From Vreelandella rituensis (lineage in GTDB: Bacteria > Pseudomonadota > Gammaproteobacteria > Pseudomonadales > Halomonadaceae): a DNA stretch of 37,134 nt. The stretch is from contig NZ_QPIJ01000028.1 in assembly GCF_003336665.1 (NCBI RefSeq), positions 1-37,134 on the forward strand, in the 5' to 3' direction. Positions 16,124 to 22,674 of this stretch are shown in pieces. The notes beneath the pieces were generated by a model. The model ran no database searches. It had not been told where the DNA came from and saw nothing but the letters and a program-made list of their open reading frames with translations. Made by a program: the position numbers and the translations under genes. The first letter of the stretch is position 1; the number at the start of each line of letters is the position of its first letter.

Positions 16124-17005
16124 ATGAGCGAATTACTCGATCCTACCAACGACTATGTGTTCAAGCGGCTGTTTGCCGAAGCGCCGGATCTGCTGGTCGA
16201 TCTGATCAACGATCTGCGCCCGGATTTGCCTGATATTACGTCCGTTGAAATCATCAACCCCAACATCGAGCCGACGGAGCTCACCGGCAAGTACATCATC
16301 CTCGACGTGCTGGCGCGTGATGGCGAAGGCAACTGCTATAATGTCGAGGTTCAGGTACGCCGTTATGGCGCGTGGCACAAGCGGGGGTTGTTCTACCTGA
16401 CCCGCACGCTGGGAAGTCAGCTGAGCGCCGGAGAAGACTACCAGGAGCTGCGTGCCTCGGTGGGCCTGCACCTGCTGGACTTCGACCTGTTTACGGAAAC
16501 CGCCGCCGAGCGCGAGCAAGCGATCTGGCGATTCGAGATGCGCGATGAACGCCAGCCGAATATTTCGCTGGGGAACGTTTTGCAGATGAACCTGATCGAA
16601 CTGAACAAGGCGGATCGCCTGGGCTTGCCAGAGGGCCCACTACGCGCCTGGATCACTTTCTTCAAGCACTGGCAGGAGGAACTCACCATGGCCAATGTTT
16701 CCCACGAACCGGTGAAACGTGCAATGAACCGCATCCGCGAGCTCAGCGCCGATGAAGAGACACGTCGTCTGGCGTTCGTGCGTGAACGGGCGTTGAGAGA
16801 TGAGGTGTCATTGCTGAACGATGCAAAGCGAGAAGGCGAAATGACAGGAGAGCGTCGCGTTCTGCAGCGTCTGCTGAAAAAACGCTTTGGTGAGTTACCT
16901 GCGTGGGTAGGTGAAAAGCTGGAGCGGGCTGATACTGGGCAGCTAGAAACCTGGACGGATGAAATACTTACTGTCGATAGCCTTGATGAACTTTTCAAAC
17001 ACTAA
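16124..17005 (+). CDS. Rpn-family PD-(D/E)XK nuclease (recombination-promoting nuclease / putative transposase)
   Basis: The 293-residue protein opens with the Rpn hallmark D-P-T-N-D-Y-V-F-K-R-L-F. It has the nuclease core D61...E75-V-Q77 (I-I-L-D-V-L-A-R-D...Y-N-V-E-V-Q-V) and ends with a DUF4351-like tail (about 245-293: R-V-L-Q-R-L-L-K-K-R-F-G-E-L-P-A-W-V). Rpn proteins are DNA endonucleases; the E. coli members protect against phage and are restrained by a small protein translated from an internal start. The ATG at 16124 follows GAGGAG at 16112-16117. Codon 189 is an ATG with its own strong ribosome site (next entry). An array of orphan C-terminal cassettes follows downstream. The ORF is intact. 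Confidence 0.88.
   Translation: MSELLDPTNDYVFKRLFAEAPDLLVDLINDLRPDLPDITSVEIINPNIEPTELTGKYIILDVLARDGEGNCYNVEVQVRRYGAWHKRGLFYLTRTLGSQLSAGEDYQELRASVGLHLLDFDLFTETAAEREQAIWRFEMRDERQPNISLGNVLQMNLIELNKADRLGLPEGPLRAWITFFKHWQEELTMANVSHEPVKRAMNRIRELSADEETRRLAFVRERALRDEVSLLNDAKREGEMTGERRVLQRLLKKRFGELPAWVGEKLERADTGQLETWTDEILTVDSLDELFKH
16674..16690 (+). promoter_or_regulatory. Internal ribosome binding site and start inside rpn
   Basis: AGGAGGA at 16674-16680, 7 bases, then ATG at 16688, in frame with the nuclease at codon 189. The same block (CACTGG, AGGAGGA, CTCACCATG, CCAATGTTTCC) recurs almost unchanged at 17341-17376 and 18653-18688, where it heads free-standing cassettes. This supports its use as a real translation start. 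Confidence 0.75.
16688..17005 (+). CDS. Candidate intragenic small Rpn protein (RpnS-like antitoxin), in frame within rpn
   Basis: Translation from ATG 16688 gives a 105-residue protein equal to the C-terminal third of the nuclease: a basic helix (V-K-R-A-M-N-R-I-R-E-L-S-A-D-E-E-T-R-R-L-A-F-V-R-E-R-A-L-R-D-E), then the DUF4351-like tail. It contains none of the PD-(D/E)XK residues. In E. coli the equivalent small products bind the long protein and block its toxicity. Expression here is inferred from the strong ribosome site and from its reuse in downstream cassettes. Confidence 0.6.
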   Translation: MANVSHEPVKRAMNRIRELSADEETRRLAFVRERALRDEVSLLNDAKREGEMTGERRVLQRLLKKRFGELPAWVGEKLERADTGQLETWTDEILTVDSLDELFKH

Positions 17006-17303
17006 GTCTTCCCAAAAGGCGACGAGTCGCATCCGCGAGCTTAGCGCTGACGAAGAGACGCGTCGTCTGGCGTTTGTGCGTGAACGGGCATTGCGGGATG
17101 AGGTGTCGTTTTTGAACGATGCGAAGCGGGAAGGTGAGCAGCTAGGTATCGAGAAGGGTAAGAAGCTAGGTATTGAAAAAAATAAGCGCGAGACTGCTCA
17201 CAACCTGCTGAAGCTAGGGGTACTCAATGATGAGCAGATTGCCGAAGTCACAGGGTTAGCGGTTGACGAGATTGCCAAGCTTCGCATCGAAGATAAGCAC
17301 TGA
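17006..17303 (+). pseudogene. Orphan Rpn C-terminal cassette 1 (alternative 3' end)
   Basis: From about 17027 the sequence repeats the helix of the main gene (R-I-R-E-L-S-A-D-E-E-T-R-R-L-A-F-V-R-E-R-A-L-R-D-E-V-S) but then has a different tail: G-E-Q-L-G-I-E-K-G-K-K-L-G-I-E-K-N-K-R, L-L-K-L-G-V-L-N-D-E-Q-I-A-E-V-T-G-L and I-A-K-L-R. Both tail types are known ends of Rpn-family proteins. The N-terminal codons with the ribosome site are missing, and the frame opens from ATG 16986 inside the preceding gene. It is therefore an alternative tail waiting behind the current one, with uncertain expression. Confidence 0.65.
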
Positions 17304-17384
17304 TCCCGCCTTTTAACAGTGCTGGATCACCTTCTTCAAACACTGGTAGGAGGAACTCACCATGACCAATGTTTCCCATGAACC
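17229..17384 (+). repeat. Rpn cassette junction repeat, copy 1
   Basis: About 155 bp running from GATGAGCAGATTGCCGAAG through the stop codon, a TCCCGCCTTTTAACAGTGCTGG spacer and the next cassette's ribosome site and start recur at 18541-18693 with few changes. The repeat spans the end of one cassette and the beginning of the next, as expected for a tandem array grown by homologous exchange. Confidence 0.75.
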
Positions 17385-17385
17385 G
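17348..17385 (+). pseudogene. Start of Rpn cassette 2, cut by IS110 copy B
   Basis: AGGAGGA at 17348-17354 and ATG at 17362 begin M-T-N-V-S-H-E-P, identical in design to the intragenic start in rpn. In the upstream frame the codon before GAG is TAG rather than CAG, so this copy cannot be reached from a long nuclease and would have been free-standing. IS110 copy B begins immediately after GAACCG (17380-17385), and the remainder of the cassette is lost. Confidence 0.65.
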
Positions 17386-17857
17386 TGTATGGACTCCTCC
17401 TCTATTGCAAGCACTTTGTTCGACTGCATAAAGGTACGACTGCCTACGTGTATTCGGTCTCATTAATGATGCTATTTTTTAGCATCGGACCCTAATGGGC
17501 TATCCGCGCACTGGTTCCCAATCGGTTAAACGAGCTCGTGGCTCCATGTTCGTAAGGGGTTTCCCAGCGCCGGTTCGACCTGATTGCCATCTTTCAAAGT
17601 GCCACGCAATCGTGGTGTGGAATGGTCTCCAAAAAACGTTCAATTTTGACTATGTCGACGGCATGTTCTACCGCCCTCAACTAACTCACTTAAACGCCGA
17701 CACTCGCCGCAGCAAGATTGTCGTCATAAGCTGTTTTATTACACACCAGTGCCCAGGCGATCCGAGCCGTTTTATTGGCTAGGGCTACCGTTGCGACATT
17801 GATATGTTTTCGAGACGTCAGACCTTTAAGCCAATGACTCAGACTGTCATCCCTGCG
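17386..17857 (-). mobile_element. IS110-family (IS1111 group) element, copy B, 3' part only
   Basis: The left end (TGTATGGACTCCTCCTC) is intact, and the non-coding bridge-RNA region follows to about 17689. Then come the last ~55 codons of the transposase on the reverse strand (W-L-K-G-L, R-K-H-I-N-V-A-T-V-A-L-A-N-K-T-A-R-I-A-W-A-L) from 17690 to about 17857. There the sequence changes abruptly into a second rpn gene. The rest of the element was deleted together with the N-terminal part of that gene. It is about 90% like copy C. Confidence 0.82.
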
Positions 17858-18111
17858 AGATTGGGAGGCACGCTGGAAAGAATTGGAAGCCAGCGACAAC
17901 GTCTTTGCTCTGGTGGTGATGGCTCAGATTCAGGCCAAGCGAGTAAAGGACGGTGCCACGCGCAAGGATGTCAAGATTGCCCTGATACGGCTGCTGTATG
18001 AACGGGGCTACAGCCGCGAGCAGATCGTAAGACTGTTTAACATTATCGATTGGATGCTCCAGTTGCCCAAGGCCCTGGAACCCGAGTTTGTACAGGCGGT
18101 TAACGCCATAC

Positions 18112-18128
18112 AGGAGGAAAAGCACATG
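18112..18128 (+). promoter_or_regulatory. Internal ribosome site and start in the second rpn
   Basis: AGGAGG at 18112-18117, eight bases, then ATG 18126-18128, in frame. It has the same position and strength relative to the C-terminal domain as in the first rpn gene, although the surrounding protein sequence differs. Two divergent family members thus share an intragenic start. Confidence 0.65.
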
Positions 18129-18368
18129 CCATACGTCAACACGATTGAGCGCGTAGAGCGAGAAAAAGCAGTTCAGGAAGGCCGTCAGGAAACCCTTGAG
18201 GAAGCCGAGCAGCGCGTAAGGGAAGCCGAGCAGCGTGCGTTAGAAGGCAAGCGCAACGCGGCCCGCAAGCTGATTGCACTGACCGAAATGAACGATCAAC
18301 TGATTGCTGAGATCGAAGAACTGCCGGTTGAAGAAGTCGAAAAGCTACGCGCCGAGACCCAGCACTGA
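18126..18368 (+). CDS. Candidate RpnS-like small protein from the second rpn
   Basis: The 80-residue product starts M-P-Y-V-N-T-I-E-R-V-E-R-E-K, continues as an E/R/Q-rich coiled coil with repeated E-A-E-Q-R, and ends with a helical tail (I-A-E-I-E-E-L-P-V-E-E-V-E-K-L-R). It would survive loss of the nuclease domain, because its ribosome site and start are intact. Predicted role: inhibitor of a cognate Rpn nuclease, by analogy with E. coli Rpn small proteins. Confidence 0.5.
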   Translation: MPYVNTIERVEREKAVQEGRQETLEEAEQRVREAEQRALEGKRNAARKLIALTEMNDQLIAEIEELPVEEVEKLRAETQH

Positions 18369-18403
18369 GTCCACCTTTCAACAGTTTGGTGGAGGATAAA
18401 GAT

Positions 18404-18616
18404 ATGTTGGCAGAGAATTTGGGAAACTGGGCACAGCAAGAGCGCCAAGAAGGGCGTCGGGAAGAGCGGCAGAAAGCTGAGCGGCGTGCGTTGGAAGAAA
18501 AGCGCCAAACTGTCCGTCATCTGGCTTTCGGTGTGTTCAGTGATGAGCAAATTGCCGAAGCGACAGGATTAGCGGTTGACGAGATTGCCAAGCTTCGCAT
18601 CGAAGATAAGCACTGA
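18404..18616 (+). CDS. Free-standing small Rpn C-terminal cassette
   Basis: ATG 18404 follows GGTGGAGG at 18388-18395. The 70-residue protein is an E/R-rich coiled coil (Q-E-R-Q-E-G-R-R-E-E-R-Q-K-A-E-R-R) followed by the tail F-S-D-E-Q-I-A-E-A-T-G-L-A-V-D-E-I-A-K-L-R. That tail is the same end as cassette 1. It has no nuclease domain and its own start, so it can only act as a small protein. It begins 35 bp after the stop of the second rpn remnant, across a spacer similar to those between other cassettes. Confidence 0.6.
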   Translation: MLAENLGNWAQQERQEGRREERQKAERRALEEKRQTVRHLAFGVFSDEQIAEATGLAVDEIAKLRIEDKH

Positions 18617-18693
18617 TCCCACCTTTTAGCAGTGCTGGATCACCTTCTTTAAGCACTGGCAGGAGGAGCTCACCATGACCAATGTTTCCCATG
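18541..18693 (+). repeat. Rpn cassette junction repeat, copy 2
   Basis: Near-identical partner of 17229-17384: cassette tail, stop, TCCCACCTTTTAGCAGTGCTGG spacer, ribosome site and the first codons of the next cassette. Small differences (CAG instead of TAG before GAG, CTG instead of CCG after GAA) distinguish the copies. Confidence 0.75.
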
Positions 18694-18773
18694 AACTGGT
18701 TAAACGTGCGATGAATCGCATCCGTGAACTTAGCGCCGATGAAGAGACGCGTCGCTTGGCGTTTGGGCGGTGA
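18675..18773 (+). pseudogene. Rpn cassette 3, frameshifted
   Basis: AGGAGGA is followed by ATG 18675, then M-T-N-V-S-H-E-L-V-K-R-A-M-N-R-I-R-E-L-S-A-D-E-E-T-R-R-L-A-F in the standard design. A deletion after G-C-G-T-T-T causes a stop at 18771-18773. The following bases still match the family nucleotide sequence (GATGAGGTGTCGTTTTTGAACGATG) to about 18815. The array ends here. Confidence 0.7.
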
Positions 18774-18830
18774 GAGATGAGGTGTCGTTTTTGAACGATG
18801 CGGAGCGGGAAGGTGAATAGTTGGGGGGGT

Positions 18831-19110
18831 TGGCATTCAAGCTCACGGTGACTGACTTCCTTGCGCCTGGCGGCGCTGGCGATAACCTTACGACGTGATG
18901 GCGCGGGCATTCGCTTTTGAGCGGTGGGTTGCTCGGTAGTGGGCGACGCGACAAGGCGCCAAAGGCCGCTCCATTCGGGGCGGCCTTTCCGTGTGGCTCT
19001 GTGGCGATGGGTCATCTCGCCAGGCTTTGAGTCACCTCCACCGGGAGCAAGGGAAGCCTCGCCGGGACCACCATCGAGGCGCTGAGTATCAAGCCCACCC
19101 CGCTGGTGGC
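18831..19110. other. No recognisable gene
   Basis: GC-rich sequence between the end of the Rpn array and the integrase remnant. It includes a GGCGCC-CCGCTCC / GGGGCGGCC segment at 18954-18986 that could be a weak hairpin. I see no coding sense on either strand. Confidence 0.4.
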
Positions 19111-19112
19111 AC

Positions 19113-19600
19113 TCAGCAACGTTTCCTGGGAAAGGTGGGTATGGTGCGCACATGGCGCGCCTCACCGGCCTTGGACAGCGGTATCCAACAGCGCCGCTGG
19201 TCCCAGTGAATATCCTCCCAGCGCGCCTTCAATACTTCCCTGCGCCGGTCAACAGCAACACCATGGACGCCAGCAGGGTGTTGGGCGAAGTCTCGATGGC
19301 CAGAAACAACCGCTTGGCTTCCACCGGCGTCAGGAAACGCTCGCGCTTGTTGTTCTCCTGGAACTGGCGAATTTCCTTGGTGGGGTTCTCCTGGAGTCCC
19401 GGAAGCTCCCACTCCAGCACCAGGTTGTAGACGTAGAGTAACAGGTGCATCACCCAGTTGGAGTTCGCCGGCTTGTGGACCTGACGATGGGCATGGAACA
19501 GCGCGATCAGCTCCACCTTGATGATGCGGTCCAGCGGCTATGCCCCACCTCGGGTATCACATGGCAGCGCAGCAGAATTTTGTCGGTGATCCAGGAGTGC
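19113..19600 (-). pseudogene. Tyrosine recombinase (phage-type integrase), frameshifted fragment
   Basis: The reverse strand gives a core-binding stretch (L-D-R-I-I-K-V-E-L-I-A-L-F, N-L-V-L-E-W-E-L-P-G-L-Q-E-N-P) and F-L-T-P-V-E-A-K-R-L-F-L-A-I-E, then L-L-L-T-G-A. After a one- or two-base change it continues in another frame with R-R-E-V-L-K-A-R-W-E-D-I-H-W-D-Q-R-R-C-W-I-P. This covers the first catalytic arginine region only. The later H-x-x-R and tyrosine motifs are absent, and another frameshift lies near 19540. It is a dead integrase, evidence of an earlier integrated element. Confidence 0.72.
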
Positions 19601-19751
19601 GACATCCTGTTTGCTTCCAGCTTGGACAAAATGTATAAAAAATGATCAGGCTGTTAACTGTGACGATGAATAACAAAAAAATAAGGAGTTAAGGTGATAT
19701 ATCTTATCGAATTCACAGTTTTATCCACAGAAACAGTGGAAAACTATTTCT
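19601..19751. promoter_or_regulatory. AT-rich segment with a consensus DnaA box
   Basis: TTATCCACA at 19721-19729 matches the strict DnaA box. It lies in AT-rich DNA just before the next open frame. A GGAGTT ribosome-like site is at 19684-19689. This could be part of a former replication origin or simply chance. No iterons or initiator gene are recognisable beside it. Confidence 0.35.
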
Positions 19752-20180
19752 ATGGACAAAGCCGCTATCAGACCCCCCCTATCTCCATGTTGGCGCTTTC
19801 CAGTCTGCCAGTTGCTGTATTCGGTGCTTGACGGAAAACTTCAAGAACTGGAAGAAAAAGCCAAGGAGGCCTTACTTCTGCGATTTACTCCCCATGAAAT
19901 CCGACAGGCTGCTAGAAAAATGTTTCGCATGCGAAACATTAGTTTCAATGTGACTGCTCCCCATCCTGTCAATAGCGTAGCGAAAAGCAGCTGTCCCCCC
20001 AGCTCATCGCCAGCACTCCTGACGGTATTTGATCGTGCTTTCTATTCACTGGGCTTACAGCATGCCTGGCAAGGCATGGAGGAACCAGGGCTATCGCAGT
20101 TGGCAGATGGGCGCTCGAGTCTATTGTTCAAGCTATTTATCAGGCATGAAGCCAAGACCTTAGAAAGCGATTATTTCTAA
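19752..20180 (+). CDS. Hypothetical open reading frame, doubtful
   Basis: The 142-codon frame from ATG 19752 has a protein-like helix (L-D-G-K-L-Q-E-L-E-E-K-A-K-E-A-L-L-L-R-F-T-P-H-E-I). It then runs through an IS1182-like end motif (19899-19915), a palindrome (19920-19939) and the second MITE, where it ends. The later half is clearly not evolved as protein. At best the first ~45 residues are the remnant of a real gene. No ribosome site is evident and no family was recognised. Confidence 0.25.
   Translation: MDKAAIRPPLSPCWRFPVCQLLYSVLDGKLQELEEKAKEALLLRFTPHEIRQAARKMFRMRNISFNVTAPHPVNSVAKSSCPPSSSPALLTVFDRAFYSLGLQHAWQGMEEPGLSQLADGRSSLLFKLFIRHEAKTLESDYF
19899..19915 (+). repeat. Solo IS1182-like terminus
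   Basis: ATCCGACAGGCTGCTAG matches, with one difference, the terminus seen at 102-119 next to the IS1182 transposase start. No transposase is adjacent, so this may be a residual end. Confidence 0.35.
19920..19939. promoter_or_regulatory. Perfect 20-bp palindrome
   Basis: ATGTTTCGCATGCGAAACAT is self-complementary without spacer. The outer TGTTTC...GAAACA resembles ParB parS arms, but the centre is two bases longer than a parS site. It could be an operator for a dimeric regulator. No parA or parB gene is in the window. Confidence 0.4.
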
Positions 20181-20195
20181 CTGCGATAGCCCTGG
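20085..20195. mobile_element. MITE, 111 bp, copy 2
   Basis: Same 17-bp inverted repeats as copy 1 (CCAGGGCTATCGCAGTT at both ends) and an internal sequence matching copy 1 in the opposite orientation. It lacks about 13 bp where copy 1 has CAAGTGCTTGG. No target duplication is visible, and the right end directly abuts the palindromic repeat at 20196, so flanking DNA has been rearranged. Confidence 0.82.
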
Positions 20196-20270
20196 CCTAG
20201 TCAACTAGGACTTGCACATCTTCCTGCAAGCCCCGCATCATCAGCGCTGCTGATAGATGCGTGGGTGATT
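20196..20270 (+). repeat. Dispersed palindromic repeat, copy 2
   Basis: CCTAGTCAACTAGGACTTGC, spacer and a hairpin (CGCATC...GATGCG) ending GCGTGGGTG correspond to the reverse strand of 14063-14139. Flanking arms match in that orientation, while the hairpin core matches better in the other, as if the stem had flipped. The origin is unknown, probably the end of a mobile element. Confidence 0.5.
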
Positions 20271-20440
20271 GCCCCGTTGGCTTGATGAACACCTATCCGC
20301 ATAGCCCACGACCTGGCCATCATGCCGAGCATATTGGACATAATGGGGTATTATGGACAGTTCCATTTTAGCCTGACTTGGCGACGACTTGGCACGAGAA
20401 CGGCTTGCCGGACGATGATATCGCTAAGAAAATCAGTATC

Positions 20441-20475
20441 AAGAAAAGCAGCACCGGCCTTGCACCGGTGCTGCT
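20441..20475 (-). terminator. Rho-independent terminator of the symporter gene
   Basis: On the reverse strand AGCAGCACCGG, a short loop and CCGGTGCTGCT form an 11-bp stem followed by TTTTCTT. It lies about 10 bp after the stop of the gene at 20485-21741. Confidence 0.85.
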
Positions 20476-20484
20476 GACGTGGGT

Positions 20485-21741
20485 TCAGCTCTTGTGGCGG
20501 GCGTTATAAATCGTTTCGTCGAGCTCGCCTTCGCTCTTGCCGACCAAGGTCGTGACCATGAGGTCACCCGCCACGTTCACACTGGTACGCGCCATATCCA
20601 GGATACGGTCGATGCCAGCAATCACTGCAATAGCTTCCAGCGGTAAACCAATCTGGGCCATCACGATGGACAACATGATCAGACCGGCACCGGGAACACC
20701 AGCTGTCCCGATAGATGCCAAGGTACCGGTGAGAATGATCATCCCGTAATCCATCAGGCTGAGATCGACGCCCAGCAACTGGGCGATAAATACCGCCACT
20801 ACGCCTTGATAGATGGCGGTGCCATCCATGTTGATGGTGGCGCCCACCGGCAATACGAAACCAGCTACACCTTCCGATACACCAAGATTCTTCTGGGCAC
20901 AGCGCAGAGAGACAGGCAGGGTGCCCGAGGATGAAGCCGACGAATAGGCGACGACCAAAGCATCGAGAATCCCTTGCAAGTAGCGCACGGGATTGAGCCG
21001 ACCAACCAATGCCAGCAAACCGGTATAAACCACCAATACGTGCAGCACACTGGCCAGATAAGCCACGCCGATGACCTTGGCCAACGGCAACAATACTTCG
21101 AGCCCATAACTGCCGGAGACATGCGCAATCAGGCCGAACACGCCGAACGGCGCGAGCGCCATGACGAAGCTGGTCAGCTTGTACATAGCCTCGGCGAAGC
21201 TTTCAAAAACACGAATGACCGGCTCGCCTTTCTCCCCAATCAATGTCAAGGAGATACCTAATCCAATGGCGAAAACGATGATCTGGAGGATGTTTCCTTT
21301 AGCGAGAGCATCGATTGGGTTCTGCGGCACCAGACCCACCAGAATTTCAATCAGACTCGGCGCTTCACTGGCTTGCACACCGGATTCAAAACTCATCTCC
21401 AGGCCTACGCCAGGCTGGAAGATCAGCGAGGCGAGCAGACCGATGGAAATCGCAAAAGCGGTGGTGATGAGATAAAGCCCGATGGTGCGTACGCCGATAC
21501 GGCCCATCTTCTGCGGATCGCGCATTGCCGTGATGCCTACTACCAGAGTAGAGAACACCAAAGGTACGATCAGCATCTTGATGGCGTTTATGAAGATATC
21601 GCCGATAGGTTTGAATACACTGGCGTTTTCGCCCATCAAAGCACCCGCCAGGATGCCCAGCACGAGACCAGTGAGAATTTTTTGCCACAGAGGGATTCGT
21701 CGCCACAGGTTACCGTTGGCTTTTTCTGGATGGTTCGTCAA
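20485..21741 (-). CDS. Dicarboxylate/amino acid:cation symporter (DAACS family, GltP/DctA-like)
   Basis: The 418-residue membrane protein imports C4-dicarboxylates or glutamate/aspartate with protons or sodium. The family's signature serine-rich loop is present (Y-S-S-A-S-S-S-G-T-L-P-V-S), as are G-A-T-I-N-M-D-G-T-A-I-Y, and G-T-A-G-V-P-G-A-G in the second hairpin. About eight membrane helices precede and follow these. The start is TTG 21741 behind AAGGAG (spacing 7); there is no ATG that retains the first helix. It has its own promoter region and terminator, so it is a single-gene unit. It appears intact and is the only ordinary metabolic gene between 7 and 32 kb. The exact substrate cannot be told from sequence. 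Confidence 0.92.
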   Translation of the reverse strand: MTNHPEKANGNLWRRIPLWQKILTGLVLGILAGALMGENASVFKPIGDIFINAIKMLIVPLVFSTLVVGITAMRDPQKMGRIGVRTIGLYLITTAFAISIGLLASLIFQPGVGLEMSFESGVQASEAPSLIEILVGLVPQNPIDALAKGNILQIIVFAIGLGISLTLIGEKGEPVIRVFESFAEAMYKLTSFVMALAPFGVFGLIAHVSGSYGLEVLLPLAKVIGVAYLASVLHVLVVYTGLLALVGRLNPVRYLQGILDALVVAYSSASSSGTLPVSLRCAQKNLGVSEGVAGFVLPVGATINMDGTAIYQGVVAVFIAQLLGVDLSLMDYGMIILTGTLASIGTAGVPGAGLIMLSIVMAQIGLPLEAIAVIAGIDRILDMARTSVNVAGDLMVTTLVGKSEGELDETIYNARHKS

Positions 21742-21799
21742 GGAGTAACTCCTTCCTGTAATTATGTTTTTACTTGGGGGGTATTGATGAAGGGGCGCG

Positions 21800-21828
21800 A
21801 TTATACTGAAAAAATCTATGATTTTTAG
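21800..21828 (-). promoter_or_regulatory. Possible promoter of the symporter gene
   Basis: On the reverse strand, TATAAT (21805-21800) is a perfect -10 hexamer. The sequence 17 bp upstream is AT-rich but a poor -35. It lies about 60 bp before the TTG start. Confidence 0.4.
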
Positions 21829-21970
21829 TGGTCGGAGGATGTAAATATGCCGTTATCTAGAAGCGCGTAATACTTCTTCCTGAGTCTCGTGGCGCGAAGG
21901 GAGGAGATACAAGCGCGGCGTCCGAGAGGACGCCTTGTTTTCTTACGAAAATGATACTAAGCTGTAAGTC

Positions 21971-22372
21971 ATGAAAATTGAACGCGCCTACAAATACCGA
22001 TTCTACCCGACGCCCGAGCAGGAAATCCTGCTGGCGCGGACGTTTGGGTGCGTGCGGTTTGTCTGGAACGCAGTGCTGCGCTATCGCACCGATGCGTTCT
22101 ATCAACGCCAGGAAAAGATTGGTTACAACGACGCCAGCGCTTTCCTGACCCAGCTGAAAAAGGCACCGGAAACCGCGTTCCTGGCCGAGGTCAGTTCGGT
22201 GCCCTTGCAGCAATGCCTGCGCCATCAACAATCGGCCTTCAAGCACTTCTTTGCCAAGCGCGCACGATACCCGCGATTCAAGTCAAAGAAGCAGCGGCAG
22301 TCCGCCACCTTTGCCAGTTCGGCGTTTGCGTATCGCAACGGCCAGATCACGCTGGCCAAGTGCCAGGAACCG
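21971..22372 (+). pseudogene. tnpB: TnpB of a second IS605-type element, N-terminal part (interrupted by IS110 copy C)
   Basis: From ATG 21971 the protein reads M-K-I-E-R-A-Y-K-Y-R-F-Y-P-T-P-E-Q, then the helical N-terminal region with F-V-W-N-A-V-L and Y-P-R-F-K-S-K, up to L-A-K-C-Q-E-P. IS110 copy C enters after GAACCG. Beyond the element the gene resumes at 23811 with L-N-I-R-W-S-R. It is a different TnpB from the one at 7.3/10.6 kb. Confidence 0.82.
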
Positions 22373-22389
22373 TGTATGGACTCCTCCTC

Positions 22390-22674
22390 TATTGCAAGCA
22401 CTTTGTTTGATCGTGACTAAGGTACGACTGCCTACGTGTATCCGGTCTCTTTAATGATGCCATTTTTTAGCATCGAACCCTAATGGGCTATCCGCGCACT
22501 GGCTCCCAATCGCTTAAACGAGCTCGTGGCTCCATGTTCCTTAGGGGTTTCCCAGCGCCGGTTCGTCCTGTTCGCCATCAATCAAAATGCCATGCAATCG
22601 CGGTGTGGAAGGTCTCCAGCAGAATTTTCGATACCGACTATTTAGAAGGCGTGCGCCACCCTCAACTAACTCAC
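22390..22674 (-). ncRNA. Probable bridge RNA region of IS110 copy C
   Basis: About 285 bp of non-coding sequence between the transposase stop and element end, conserved with copy B almost base for base and with copy A in blocks. It includes the hairpin GATGC-CATTTTTTA-GCATC (A has AATGC/GCATT). In the IS1111 group the bridge RNA lies downstream of the recombinase gene, as here. It would specify the GAACCG-type target. Confidence 0.55.

Larger units (their letters stand above)
17858..18368 (+). pseudogene. Second Rpn-family protein, N-terminal nuclease part lost
   Basis: The open frame from the IS110 break reads D-W-E-A-R-W-K-E-L-E-A-S-D-N-V-F-A-L-V-V-M-A, then L-I-R-L-L-Y-E-R-G-Y-S-R-E-Q-I-V-R-L-F and I-I-D-W-M-L-Q-L-P. 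These are typical of the middle of long Rpn-family proteins (another branch than the first gene). An E/R-rich coiled coil and a tail ending in A-E-T-Q-H follow. The catalytic domain is missing. A TTG at 17883 could open the frame but is inside the conserved part. An internal start at 18126 lies in the coiled coil. Confidence 0.75.

Noticed and set aside
19920..19939. ParB parS site
   Set aside because: Outer arms match TGTTTC/GAAACA, but the centre is two bases too long and no par genes are in the window.
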